Shown one piece after another: positions 22,653-36,009 of a DNA stretch of 64,000 bases. Location of the stretch: the NCBI GenBank assembly GCA_010015675.1, contig ML977018.1, positions 184,166 to 248,165 of the forward strand. The letters are read 5' to 3'. Origin of the DNA: Byssothecium circinans. Its lineage: Eukaryota; Ascomycota; Dothideomycetes; Pleosporales; Massarinaceae. The notes below the pieces were generated by a model. It did not search any database, had not been told where the DNA came from, and worked only from the letters and a program-made list of their open reading frames with translations. The position numbers and the translations under genes were made by a program. Position 1 is the stretch's first letter. Every line of letters starts with the position of its first letter.

Positions 22653-23002
22653 GATGCAGATACCAACTCGTAGGGCGAGAACAAGGACGGGCAAGATTTC
22701 CGTACTTCGGAGGGCTTAGAGGCGCGCTACGAAAGTCGTGTCATGGAGCTCTGCATAGGCAATATTACGGATGTGGAATACATGAACCCGCTCTTCATTA
22801 TCCATACCCTCCCATCCTCCTTCCCTCCCTTCTTAACCGTATCCCCACCTTCCTTTAACCTACTGAAAAAAACGCCCGGCTAAACCCCAACCCCTTTGAA
22901 ACACTCGTGTGTACCGCTCAATCAAACACCAAAAACACCACGAAAGGAAAGAGCTAAAGGCATATCTACATGCACGCCACCAAAAAAAGAGCTCAGGTTG
23001 GT
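22653..23002. other. Convergent 3' region, NLR-like gene / myosin II
   Basis: 350 bp between converging genes. I see no additional gene. Confidence 0.4.
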
Positions 23003-26000
23003 TTACAAGAACGCCCTACTCCTTATAACAACGCGAATAGTCCTCTTCCTCCTCAACCCACCACCCGCACCCGCACCTATCCCCTTCTCCTCCCCACTAC
23101 TCTCATTCCCGCTATCACCATCTTCGTAGTCGCTAACCTCAATCTCCTTGACCACATCCCCTTCCCTCAACTTCCCCTCCTCCCCATCCCTCAGTTCGAT
23201 GCCAACCAACGTCCTCGCATCCTCGTCTAATTCCGCCTCGAGTGCGCCATCACTAGGTTCATGTCCTTGTTCATCCTGTTCATCCTCGTCTTCGTCTTCC
23301 TCAATAACAGTCGCACAACTCTTAAAACGGTGCCCGGACCCCGTCGCCCTCGCCCCAGAGGTCCCACCTACTACAAAAAACCCTTCTGGCCGGAGACACG
23401 TCGCAGTCCTCCTCGTAGACTTCCCACCACCTTGCCCTTGTCGTTATTCGCAACCTCGCCCATCTCGCCCATCAGCAAGCCGATGCTGGATCCGCGACGG
23501 CTCCGATTCTCGCCTGCCTCGCTTCCCGCGGCGCCGGGTATGCCTAGCACGCTGCGACGCTCGACGCGCATGCCTTTCCAGCTTTCCAGCTCGCGCTCGA
23601 GACGCAATGTCTTCTCCCTCTCTTCGCGGAGTTCGCGTTCGGCGCGCTTGGCGGCGAGTTGGTTGGTGGAATCCGAGGATTGGAGCTCGTCGATTGTGGA
23701 GAGCATTTTGGAGAGCTTGTCGCGGGCTTTGTTGAGGTCTTCGGTAATGGACGCGTTCTGCTTCTCGCGGCGTTCGATTTGGTTCTGGAGGTCCTTAACC
23801 GTTCGGTCGACATTGCGGACGCCGCGGGATTCGCTGAGCCGCGTGGTTTCGGACGTTTCGAGCGCTTTCTCGAGCTGCATGACGTTAGACGAGTATGGTG
23901 ATAATGAGCGATGACGGGGGGTTACCTCTTGGATGCGGCCGTGCAGGAAGCGCACGTCCTTGCCAGCTGAGCCGGTGTATCCCTTGGTCTCCAAATCGAC
24001 AAGTCGAAGCTGGAGGTCCTTGAGACTTTTCTCAACAGCAGCTTTGCTCTTGTGCAGTGCGACATTGTTCTCACGCTCAGCCGAAAGGTCCTTTGACAGT
24101 TCCTGTGCGAGGACTTCGGCACGACGCATTTTTCCAACAGCGGCAGCAGCAATGTCCTCCTGTTGTGCCAGACCAGACTTCAGCCCAAGAAGCTCGCGGT
24201 CGTAGGTAGCGGCATTGCGCATAGCTGGAGATTCCGACTGTGCAAGATCCTCCAGCTTCGAAGCTGCTTCCTGAAGACGAGCCTCGAGCCGCTTCTTCTC
24301 CTCAATAGCAGAGTCACGCTCAGCGGCAACATCATCGACGCTGGTACGAAGAGTGCGGACCTGCGAAAGAAGACTGACAATCTTAGACTGAGCCTCATTG
24401 TGGGCGTTGGCAGCCTCGTCACGCGAGTTGGAAATGTCCTGAAGTGTCATTTCGAGGCGACTCTTTTCCTTGGCCCAAGTGGATGAGTTGAGGACTTCGT
24501 CATCCCACTTACTCCTCAGCTCTTCAATCTCTTCCCGGAGGCGCCCATTCTCTTCGCGACTGTAGATGACATTCTCCCGCTCTAGATCAAGTTCGTGAGT
24601 AAGTGCTGACAGCTCGCTTTGATACTTCTTGCGCGTCTGCTCGATCGACGTTTCGGTGTCTTCGATATCGTGGGCACGCTGGCTTCTGTAGTCCTCAAGC
24701 TCGTTCTGGAGACGCTTCTTCGCTTGCAACGCGGTCTCATAGTCTGTAGTGAGATCTTCTACTCGCTCCTCATACTGCTGAACTTGCCGCTGCAAGTCCT
24801 CTACCATGCCGTCCATGTCTTTTCGTTCCGCCATAACGGTAGCGCAGGTCTCTTCGGCTTCGCGAGCCTGCGTCTTCGCAAATTGCTCGGCACGTGAGGC
24901 CTTTAGGACTGCGATTTCGGCTTGTTCCAGCTTGTTGAAGTACTCATCTGCGCGATTCTTGTAGAGGTTTAGACTAGATGTTACGTCGACCAAGTTGGAG
25001 GTCTCATTATCAAGCCGTATTTGGAGGTCGGCGAACTCTTCTAGGAGCTGGCTGTGGTTCGCATGTTCCTCTTCGCGCTGGTTGGCGATCTCCTCCAGCT
25101 CGGAGTTTGCGTCACGAAGTTCAACTTCCAATTTGATTTTGGCCTGCTTCAGCTCATCGAAAGTCGTCTTAGCCTCAGCAAGTTCGTTGACGACAGCGTT
25201 GTGGGCATGCACAGCTGACTTCCTGCTCTGCTCTTGAGAGTTCAACAGGTCGAAGAGTTCTTCGTGGGACTTGGTCTGCACTTCCTTGTACGACAGATCA
25301 CCAGCTCGAAGGCTGTACTCCAGCGCGGACACCTTCTTGGCAGAATCGTCAAGCATATCGTGAAGGCGATAGTTCTCCCGTTCGAGCTTCTGGACTCGTC
25401 GTAACGAAGGGCTTTCGTCTTGCCAACTGTTTCGTACAGGGGAGCGTTCGAGCTGATTTTGAAGATGGCGAACACGCATTTCCGACATCTCGTATTTGTT
25501 CTGTAGGGTCTCGATCTCGGCAGCGTAGTCCATACGATCTTTCTTGGTGATGGTGTCATCTGTGCGGTCAGAGCGCACAGAATCAAACGTCGCATTGCTG
25601 AGCTGTCTTTGGTTCGTCGGCGTATTTGTTCTCGAGAATGGCTTGCGGTTGTCGCTGTCCTTTCGGTGATGCATCGGAGACGGACGACCGTTGGCTTGAT
25701 TGATTTGGCTGCTGTTCATCTCTTCTAGTAACGCACGCTTCGAATTAGCGTGACGCGCATCCATGTCGTTCATGTCGTCTTCATGCCTCTCACGCATTTC
25801 ATCGAGCTGAGCCTCTGCACGCGAGTAACGCTCGGAAGCAACGCGCAGAGCTTGATTAGTAGCCTCCAAGCGCTCAGCTAATTCGACAGTCCGCGATATG
25901 GCCGGTTTGGCAGCGTCATATGTTGTGGCCATCTCGGCGGTCTCCGGGTCGAATACCTTGCGAAGAAGCACCAATTGATTGCGGCATTCATCGAGCTCAC

Positions 26001-29000
26001 GGTTGCTGTTGTCGAGGGAGGCTTGCACTGCACGTGTGTTTGCCTGGGCTTGCGTTCGCAGCTGTCGTTCGGTCTCGAGCTTCCGATTCGTATCAGCTAG
26101 TTGAAGACCAACAGTCGAAGAAGTCTTTTCAGCATTACGGCTGCTCTTGTGTTCTCGCGTGATCTCGTGATTGAGATCTTCCAGCCCCAGCTCAAGCTTC
26201 TCTTTCTGTTTCTCCAAGGATGCGATGGTAAGCTGAGCATTCTCCAACTCGCGATACAAACGCTTTGTCTCTTCCTCGGCCTTTGTCTTGTCAGCCGTTA
26301 GTTGAGCGATGCGTGAACGTTGAGTGTCTCCGGCTCGTGAGTTAGATCGCGCGATGTCCAAATTCTTTTGGGCAACTTTATGCATCATTGCACGATTGTC
26401 ATTCTCTGAAGCTGCGAGTCTGCCTTTGATGGTGACGAGCTCGCGTTCCAGACGTTCCTTCTGCTGGTCATTTCGAAGCTTGAAAGAATCGGAATCGGCG
26501 AGCATTTGGGTCAAGCTGTGCACTTGCTCGGCTAGGTCATTGCGCTCCGCCTCAAGCTGGTCCAGTTGTCGGTCCTTCTCAGTGAGCTCCCTTTGCTGGG
26601 CTGTCTGTCGTTCAAGTGCAATCTTGGATTGCACACGTTCTGCGGCAGCATCCGCGTCCAACTTCTCTTCTTGAAGCGTCAAGTATTTTTCGCGGAGGCT
26701 GCGGAGCTCGTTTTGGTATTCTTTTCGTTCCTTCTCATTCGAAGCGCGAGATTCATTAGCTCGACGGAGGACATCCTGTTGTGCGTACATCTCCTTCTCG
26801 ATAGTGATCTTCGATTCGTTGAGAGCATCGTAATCCCGCTTAAGCGTGTCATACTTGTGTTCTGCAAGCAACTCCACATCATCACGAGATTGACGCTCTC
26901 GGCTGAGCTCTCGTTGGACCTCGAAGAGCTCGTTCTTCAAATGATCCATCTGCTCCTCCAAAAGCTTCCTTCCTTCACTCGACTGAGCATCTTCCGTGAT
27001 CTTCTCCTCAAGCAGTCGTTTGGCATCTACAGCTTCGCGTTCTAGCTGCTGCTTTTGGGAGCGCATTGCGTCCATCTCAGCTTTGGCCTCACGAAGACGG
27101 CTCTGTAAGTCGTCGTGCTTTGTGGCCAAGGTTCGCTTCTCACTGTCAAACAGGTGACGGTCGGACTCGTACTTCTTCAGATCTGTCTTGAGAATAGCGA
27201 GCTCGCTCTCCTTTCGTCTGATGAGATCTTCGTAGCTGGTCGACGTGGACGAGAGATCGGATATTTGTTGTCGGACCTGGCGGTTCTCTTCGAGTAGATC
27301 CTTGACTTGCTTTTTCAAGGACTGCACTTCTTTCGTTGATGCCGCGAGCTTGATATCCAAATCCTGATCGGTCTTGAGCAGCTTCGCTTCGAGGTCTTGG
27401 AGCTTTCGTTCTTTCAAGCTGAGATGACTCTTCAGCATTTTGATTTCTTGACTCAATGACTCCTCGGCCTGACTACGTTCAGACTTGGCGTTCTCAAGCT
27501 CTTGCAACTGCTGCTCTAGCTGAGATAGTTGATCCTCAAGATCCTGCTTCTCGCCTTCCAGTTTACCAATAAACTGGCCCGCTTGTTCCAGATCATTCCG
27601 CCAGAGCTCGGCTTGGTCTTCGGCCCTCTTCTTCGCGTCCATGAGCTCATCCAGCTGGTCTTCGAGCTTATCTTGATCTTCAATCGCACCAGCAAGCTTC
27701 TCGGAAAGCTCCGCTTCACGCAGCTGGAGGCGCTTGAAGATTTCTTCTTTATCAAGGGCAAGAGCACGTTCGCTTTCAAGAGTTTTCTGGATACGCTGAA
27801 TATCCATTTCTGCTCGCCGCCGTTCTTCTTCTACGCGTTGCTTGTCCACCGCTTCCTGCTGCATCTTTTCCTCCAGCTTTTGAATCATCTCCTCGCGCTT
27901 TTTGACCTCTGCTGCTTGCCGAGTCGCTCCAAGCATTGGCCTCATACGAACGAAAAGGTTCCACCACGGGTTGGACTGAAGGTCGAGGTAGACTTGGAAG
28001 TTGCGTTGGATTATTCGCGTCGCCTCTGCTCGATAAAGACGCTTGTGAGCAATGCGACGCTGGATGAAGCCCCGTGCGGCCGACTGGAAGCGTGAGATTA
28101 TGTCGCGAATGAGATTGTCACGCTGTTCTTCCAGTTCCGCAAGGACGCCTGCTCGGAAGAACACTTTGGTGAGACCGACACGGTAGAGCGCTGTGTCCAG
28201 GTTGAGCTTCGCAAGAATCATCTTCGCAGCAGTCTGCCCTTCTAGGTATCCTTTTGGTAAGTCATTGCAGAGCACTTCGTAGCGCTGCCGGAATTCCACG
28301 AACGGAAGTCGATTGGGGAATCCAGTGCGTGCGATCCTGATGCCTTCCAGCACACCGTTGCAACGAAGTTGGTCGAGCACGAGAGGTGCGCTAAATTGCT
28401 TGGGTCGTTTCTTGTGATTTGGCAGGATACATCGGACGAAGTGAGGATGCGTAGAATGGAGTTGTGCCATCAAGGAGGAGAGCTGTTCTTTATGGCGTTG
28501 GGCAACAGTACGAAAGAGGCCCTTCTTCACACGATTGCGAGCGGCGCCAGAGTCATCGTCAGTGTCAACACAATCCGCAAAAAGGGCAGCAATGTGCTTG
28601 TCGGTAGAGGCAGCGAGAAGCCGGGTAACGTTGTCGTTGAGAGGGTCCTTGTTCTTCTCGAGCCAGCCCTCGGTAGAGTATTCCACTTCAGCAGCGTAGT
28701 GCGTGAGCGTGAAACCCTGTGTCAAGAGCGAGCGCTTATACTTGTTGCTCTTGCGATCCCAAAGGGCGTGCAACTTCTCAGTGAAGCTCTTGTCGGTGGC
28801 CTTGGGCATGACGGAATCTTCATCCAGACAAGAGAAGATACCAATAGGGTTGGGCAATTCAATAAGATCAATGGTTGGCTGAAGGTCCCGTCCGAAGTCG
28901 ATGAACTTCCACTCAATCTGCTCCCTCGCGTATTCTTCCTGTTCGAGCACGAACATGTGGTGGTTGAAGAACTGCTGTAACTTCTCGTTCGTGTAGTTGA

Positions 29001-30797
29001 TGCATAGCTGTTCAAAACTGTTGTCTTCGAAGATTTCGAAACCAGCAATATCAAGAACACCGATAAAGTGAGCATCGTCACCGCCGGATCCAGTTCGGTC
29101 TAGTTGTCGGTTTATCCGGTCAACGAGATCTCCAAAACCACGCTCGTAGATACCCTTGGCGAGGGCATCAATTGCCAGATTGACTTGCTCCGGGGTTTGA
29201 ACCTTCTCGACCCACTCACGGCCCGCTTTTACACGCGGATGCAGTAGGGCCCTGACAAAGTCTTCCATGGAAATGCCAAGCAAATGGCAAACCTTCTGGG
29301 CCTGCTCCACCGTCTCGGGTTCAAAGGCAGCTTGATCAGCTCTTCTGCTTTCCTTGATGGCCTTGATGTTGCCGAGCTGAAGTACAGCGGCCACGGTCCG
29401 TACTATTGAAGCCTGCTCTTTCTCGGAAAAGCCCATGACGTGAAAGGCCTCGATCAAAGCATTCCATTCGTCTCGATCGGATACTCCGGAAATCTGGTCG
29501 TTGCCATGTTTGGTATAGTCAAAGTCCTCGACTTCCAGGCCGTCAAGAAGGAAGTCCCGCTTCATCTGCGGGTCCGCACCGCGGAGTAGTTGATAGAAGA
29601 CGTGATAGTTTCGCTCATTTGAGTTGGGCCGCACCACTCGCGACTTTTCCAAAAGATACCAGTCGATGTAAGCACCTGCGATCTGACCAGTGCGCGTAAA
29701 CTCGATTCTAATGAATTTACCAAACCGGGACGAGTTGTTATTCCGGACGGTCTGGGCGTTACCAAACGCTTCGAGGATGGGATTTGCGCGAAGAATCTGC
29801 TCGGAGAGATTGGAGTGTTGTCTTCCTCCCGACTTTGCCCGTGGGTCGTCCGAAGTGGCGACTGCTGCGAGGTATTGAATGACCTTTTTGGTGTTTTCCG
29901 TCTTTCCTGCGCCAGACTCTCCGCTGCAGATGATTAGCGTTCATTTGGGCAGTGGAATCGTCCAACTTACGTCACTAGGATACTCTGGTTGTCGCCCTCG
30001 TCGACCAGATTCCGGAAAGCCTCGTCGGCCATGGCGAAGATGTGCGGTTTTGTCTCCTCCCGACTCCGCCCTCGGTACATGTTGATGTACTCGCGCGAAT
30101 ATATGGGCAGCGGGCAGTAAGGATTTATTGTAACCAAAAACAGGCCGGAGTATGTCTGTTGCTGTTAGCCGACTTCCTACATGAAATGACTGATGCTGCA
30201 TACATATATTAGGTCGGCCTGGTATCGCATGTGCAGGTTGTGTATGACGGAAGGCTCGTTGAGATGTGTGAGCTCTGCCATGTCATTCGCCTTGTCGAAC
30301 TTGGCTGGATTGACCTTGTCGACCGAGTCCGCATCCACCTCATGTTGCTCGCCGTTGTCACACTGAACCAGCAGCTGGCCGCCTGGGCGGTCCTCAACGA
30401 CCCATCCTCGAACAAAGGCCGTCTTGGGGTCCCGCAGCCAGACATAGCGCTTCCCCGAGAAGTCGTTCTCCCCCTCTATGCCGCGCACCTCTGGTATATC
30501 CTGGGCGTCGTCCTCTATAAATTTGGGCGCAAAGGTGCCAACCGGCGTGCTATTGCGATTTGAATTGGCGCGCATGCGGGTGGTGTCGCTTCTTGACATG
30601 GGCGGACTGCTCAGATGGGTGAGGGACTGGTTGCGGGCGTGGCCCATGTTGTTTTGCGATTCGTGGAATGGGGAGGATAGGACGCCAGACTTGGGACGGG
30701 AGGCGGCCGATGTGGGCGTGGGCGAGGGAGAGGCGGAGCTGGTTCTTGCGAAAGGGCTATTTCGCCATCGGGGACCGTTTTGCGCAGGAGCGGCCAT
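23003..30797 (-). CDS. myoB: Class II myosin heavy chain
   Basis: Preferred model: exons 30204-30797, 29971-30155, 23926-29923, 23372-23874 and 23003-23318, giving 2531 residues. A disordered Ser/Pro-rich N-terminus precedes an SH3-like region (KRYVWLRDPKTAFVRGWV), then the motor: P-loop GESGAGKT (261-268), switch I NNNSSRFGKF, switch II DIAGFEIFEDNSFEQLCINY (from 551), actin-binding HFVRCILPN and IQ motifs near 870-930. A coiled coil of about 1,400 residues follows. The length and order fit filamentous fungal myosin II (A. nidulans MyoB), which drives the contractile ring and septation. A 51-nt intron at 23875-23925 has no stop and is a multiple of three, so a naive frame reads through it. 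Without the last intron the protein would stop at 23371, giving 2426 residues; the acidic frame beyond supports the longer form. Confidence 0.93.
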
Positions 30798-31382
30798 GGT
30801 GCGGGTGGTGTGGGGTGTGTTGGTGTGGATGCAGATGGCATGTAGCATGTACGACAATGTTTACGCTCCTGCCTCTGCGCCGGGCATTATCAAACGTGCA
30901 CAAACAAAAACAAACGCAGGGCAAAGCCTTGATCAAGGACAGCACCGATTACAAAAACTATGTACAAAGATGCGACGTGTGGACGTCGGGTGAAGGCGTG
31001 CGTAAGTGGGAGAGTGAGTATGTGAGTGCGGGATGCTCACATGATGTAAACAAAGATGGCCGCGCTCGAGCCTTTCTCCTAGCAACCGCAGCGGCGCGTC
31101 CGACCGGGATGAGCGCGGCACGTGATGTACTATAAGAGCTAGCCCATAGTAGAGATTGGAACTGACGAACCGACACTTCGATTTCGCATTCGACATCGCC
31201 AGTCACCACGCGCACCACGACTCAGCGCGCGCATCTCAACTCCACCTCGCGCTACCCATTTTCTATCTCTATCTCCATCGCTCTGGCCCACATGTCATAG
31301 CGGGCAGCTTCTCCAGGTTACCGCGCCAACGCCACCTCGATTACCTCGCGCCGTGCCTGCTGCTCATCGCTCATCGCTCATC
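30798..31382. promoter_or_regulatory. Divergent promoter region, myosin II / Red1-like gene
   Basis: 585 bp between divergent starts. CT-rich runs precede the Red1-like ATG (31240-31380). No specific site was recognised. Confidence 0.4.
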
Positions 31383-34300
31383 ATGGCCACCAACTGGCAG
31401 CCGCCTTTTGGCCTGCCTTTTGCCTTTCCTCCACAGACTCCGCAACAGCAGCAGCCACCTCAGATGCCTCATGAGCAGCAAAACGGGCAAGACGGCTCTT
31501 ACCAGACTCCCGCTGCAGAGGGCTTCGCGAACCCGTGGGGCAGCATTCCTGGCCTGAACATGCAGTCGTATGGACAGAACACGCAGCAATCTCCATATTC
31601 TCCATGTGAGTCATCTCCCTGCTGCCTAAATGTACAAAGAATACTGCTAAAACCCCGCAGCCGGCTGGCCGCCGCCTATCCCAACGCCCGACCTCGCGTG
31701 GCACCAAGCTATGCAGATGCAGTTTCCGTTCATGCCGCCTGGTGCCTTCCCTCCGCCGCCGCTCCCCGGTCTACCGTTTCCTGCTGCCTTTCCCCAGACG
31801 CCATCACAGAACGCAGCACATGCACCCGTGCCCGCTCTCTCACCCGCCGCCCAACCCTTCCAGCCCTCACGGCAGCCGGCGTTGGCGGTGAACGACCGCG
31901 TGGCCGAAGTGATGGACAGTGACAAGGAGGATGGCGAAGTAAGCGAGGGTGACCGCACGTCCCAGCCGCCTGCAGTTAATGGCAGCGCATCTCGAGGGAC
32001 ACCCCGCTCGGCGCCCCAGACCAGTGCGCGTTCAGGGGATCCCATGTGGAAAGGCTACCGAGAGCGATACAATCCAGAACAGCCCTCTGCCGGCCACTCC
32101 GTGAAGCCTCCCACCCAACAAGAGAAGGTAGCCGACACGCCAAGTTCGTCCAATGGCATTTCGCAACAGCGAGAAGAGGCAAAGCAGTTCGTAAAGCTCT
32201 TGCACAGCAACAACATTGGCTACCGTGCCTTGGCCGCCGAAGATCTCGACCCCGCTCCTCTTAGGGACTTGTATCGCAGCCTCAACCTACCGTCTGAGCC
32301 GGAACCTGTACCGTCTCCCAAAACATCTGCAGCTGTCCCGACGAGCTCAAACGCCCCGGCATCTGTTCCATCCACAAACGTGAGTGGTGCCAAAGCGAAT
32401 CCCTCCGTAAAAGTAAATATTGCAGGCGTGCCACCCGCAAAGTCTGCACCTTCGCCTGTTGACCGCAGGGACTACATTGCGCGTTTACAAGCTGCAAAGA
32501 AAGGAAAGCAAGCAGCGGCAGCCGCAAAAGCCACTCCGCTGCGAACGACACCCCCGGCAGCTCCGAGCCCGTCCGTTACTGCCACGCACCAATCTAATGG
32601 CGAGGATCGAGGCGCACGCAACACGCAGATCATCAAAGAGCGAATAATTGCCCTACAAAATAAACCAGCCTCACCTGCATCTATATCTCGACCCACAATC
32701 AATGGAACCTCTTCGGCGACTGTCACCACACCCTCCACCACACACCCTCAGCCTCCTTCGTCCGTGGCAAACAACCTGCCCAAGCCGCACACTGTCCCAA
32801 CTATGTCGTTCTCTGGCATTCCTGGTTTGTTCATGAATTCGTCCCCAGCAGCACAGGCTGTGCAAGACCCACCGAATCCACGAAAGCGACCTTTGGCTTC
32901 CGACCCAACGGATCCAACCACGCCTATCAAACGGAGCGACACAGGACCTACAGCGGGTGATACTCAGCATACCAGCCTGCCTTCACGACCCGCTTCCGTC
33001 AAAGCTGCGCCATCTGCTACTAGTACTCCTGGGGCACAGACTCCTGGTAGCCAAGCTCGCGCTGTTGAAGAGGACGATAAAGCGAAAGAGCTTAGAGCCA
33101 AAGAGCTCGCAGCTGTGAAGCTCAGGGCTAGGCAAAATATATTGAAAAAGAAGGAAGAAACCCGGCTTAGGGAGCTGGCTAAGGCTGCAGAGGAATCATC
33201 TCGAGAAGCCAAGAGGCTGCGACGAGAAAAGCTTCGGTCTGATCTAGCCAATGTAGAAGCAGAGGAAGCAGCTAATCAAGCGGGCATCTTGAAGCTTCAA
33301 GACGAATTGGCACGACTTCAGGCGCATAACGAGAAGATGAGGCAGGACAAGGCCAAACTTGCCCAGGAATTGGAAGAGCTGGGGATCAACACTGAGGGAC
33401 TAACTCATGCAGCTCTCCAGGCCAGGAAGGATGAGATTGACTCTGAGCACCTATCTGCATCTGTGCCAGCAACAAGGCCTGAATTGCCCCTCGCAGGGCA
33501 GATGCCAGCCACAGATGGCAAGGATAATGGGATGTCGACACCCTCTGAGGCGTTGCGCAACGAATCCGAAGCGCCCCCACATCACTCTGTTCAGCATGTG
33601 GGCATTCCAGGGCTGGGCGTGGCATCAGCATCAGCCTCGCAGGATCCCTCTGGACCCTCTCTATCGCCGGTTACAACAAATGTGCATGCATTCCAAACGG
33701 TACCCGAGCGCTCCGTATCACCAGCCATGACAGGCACCCATGCATTGAAAACGGTACCGGAGTCCCGAATCAGCACATCGTTTTCCCGTGCAGGCACCCC
33801 TCGACAACCAGTTATCGCCAAGCTTGCTGGAGAGAAAAATGCGGAGACCGATGCTACTGCGACACCTATGGATACTGATGAGGATTTCTATTCTCCCAAA
33901 CCCGCCGAGGAACCACCTGCGCATGATCGACCTGAACAAACCTTGCCTACTTCTGCGCCAAAGTCACCTTCTGAGGATGGTGAAATAGCAATGTCGGAGT
34001 CTGAGGAGGAGTATGAACCGGACGAGCCTCAGGAGCCTCTGAAGCCCACTCTTGCCGAGACAACGCATGTGCCGATATCCGAACGTCCTGCTTCGATATC
34101 AAGCTCGTCAGCTTCTTCTTCCTCCGACGAGGAAGAGACGTATGAGCCTCCAGATGTTGACTTCCCAATGTCCGATGCGCAGCCACGTGATCCAACCGTC
34201 GACGCAGGCGAGAGTGGCCCCCAAGGTGACGCGGATGACGGTGCTATGGACATCTCTTCATCTGACGAGTCAGACGACACTGAATCGAGTGTATCGTCAG

Positions 34301-34971
34301 ACGGCAAGGACGTTCAAGGAAATGCATCTAATGGTGGCGCAGAGAAAATCACACATATTACTGATGATCTAGCGCCAGAACTACAGGCAGATGCCGGATC
34401 TTCAATGACCCAGGACCAAGTTAGTGTCCCGACCTCTCTGTGGCTTGACTGACATCGCACAGAATGAGCTGATTCAGGCTGAGACTGACCCGTGGGCCTT
34501 CGTGCCTTACGAGAGCCCTCTTCGAAGCTTCAAGTCATATCGTTACCACCCTAGCTATATGCAGGAAGTTTCCGGTGGCTTCATGTCCATGACGTATAGT
34601 CATCAGATCGATGACAAACAGATGCTTTGCCCCACTGAAGGAGCAGGGGATACTTGCAGTGACCCGCAGTGTGAATACCAGCATTTTCACAATATGAACC
34701 TGAACGGTATGGATGGAACATTTTTTCCAGGCCCCTTCACACCCTTGCGCAGACTACTTATCAATCTACAGGCGAGAAACTCCTTGTTCAGCTTGGTACC
34801 GCGAACCCGGGCAAGACACCCGAGGAACGACAGCGGTGGAACGAAGGTCTGCGACAAGTGCTCAAAGATCTTCGCCAGAAGAACACCAAGGACCCCAACG
34901 GCATTGCCATTGCAATTGCACAGTATCGTCGCCGCTTTCTGAACGACGACACTCGAGTGGTCAATCTATGA
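31383..34971 (+). CDS. red1: Red1/ZFC3H1-type zinc-finger protein (RNA elimination)
   Basis: Four exons: 31383-31605, 31661-34419, 34463-34706 and 34772-34971, giving 1141 residues. Most of the protein is disordered: a Pro/Gln-rich start, Ser/Pro/Thr linkers and a charged coiled coil at about 455-560 (KELRAKELAAVKLRARQNIL; LQDELARLQAHNEKM). Acidic serine clusters follow (SSASSSSDEEE; ISSSDESDD). Near the C-terminus WAFVPYESPLRSFKSYRYHP leads to a CCCH finger, Cys1050-x8-Cys1059-x4-Cys1064-x3-His1068 (CPTEGAGDTCSDPQCEYQHF). The tail LVQLGTANPGKTPEERQRW completes the domain. This finger family is found in S. pombe Red1 and human ZFC3H1, scaffolds that hand unwanted RNA to the nuclear exosome. 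The family call rests on the finger and its flanks; orthology to Red1 is inference. Confidence 0.8.
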
Positions 34972-35393
34972 CCTTGTAGACGACATCACCTACGAGAGAC
35001 TGAACGACTCTTCATAGTCACGAGCTCTAGATCATGTGTGTCGATTCCGCCTCCTTCCCCCACCTTTTATACTCTACCCCTCATGTGTGCCATTTTTGAC
35101 TTCCCCCTTCGCTTCTTCTATCTATCAGTTCTCTACGGAGGCAGTTATTACCGACTTTTAATTTCTTTCTTTTTTTCTTTCTACTCCATTCCGAGTCTGG
35201 AAATCAGCTCGTAGTATACTGAGGAGAAGGGGGCTTCAACTTCTTCTTTTTTAAATAAGGCGTGGTTGGTCTTCTGGGGTTTTTTCTCTTCGAGCATCGA
35301 TACACATACCCATTGCATTGGAACCGGAGTTTGGGTTGCCTTTCTCTGCGCCTCCCTTTGGATGAGCCGCAAATTGACAGGAGAAGAAAAGAA

Positions 35394-35460
35394 CCCCCCC
35401 CCCCCCCTTATTAGGTGGTTGGCACAGCGGAAAAAAAAAAGAAAAAAAGAAAAAAAAATA
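35394..35460. repeat. C14 tract and adjacent A-rich tract
   Basis: Fourteen C in a row at 35394-35407, then after 23 ordinary bases an A-rich run (35431-35460) broken only by single G or T. Such tracts are prone to length change and sequencing error. Confidence 0.85.
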
Positions 35461-35989
35461 AAGCAAGCAAGCTGCCATCCAAACCGCACGCTACCGATAA
35501 TGGCTGCCAGAAAGAAAAATTTTCGCCCGACATGATTGAATTCAGCACCGGCATCGTGCTTGAAGTTTCGAGATACAGATTTTTGTCTCGAATCGCGGCT
35601 GAGGTATCCTGTGCGGTCGGTTCGGTGGTAGGTAGTTATAGTGCCGGATGCCCAACTGGGGCGAGTGGAGTGGAGTGGACTGGGCTGGAGGGTGGGAGTA
35701 ATACTGAATTGAATGGGGATGATGGTGCTGCTTAGCCTTTATGTAGATGGGTGCGTGCAGTGCGTACAGTGCCAGATTGTAATGACTATTGGGTATTAGA
35801 CTTGCACACTCTTTTCTCGTTTTCGCCGTTGGTGAATGTGAGTGTGATTTTTTTTTGGAATTTCCGATCTACATGGCATTGAGAAGTATGGGGAATGAAC
35901 GAGCTTCGTGTGTGAAATCAAGCAAGGTTTGTTTGCGAGTGTTTGGCGAGTGAACTACTACTTACTATAAGACAGCTTTGTACAAGTTT

Positions 35990-36009
35990 GTACAGTACAG
36001 TACAGTACA
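35990..36009. repeat. GTACA pentanucleotide repeat, four units
   Basis: Four direct copies of GTACA in the intergenic region upstream of a CT-rich run. Confidence 0.85.

Noticed and set aside
28369..28980. 203-codon plus frame inside the myosin II motor
   Set aside because: Antisense shadow of a highly conserved coding region; similar shadows at 23148-23914 and 27529-28095.
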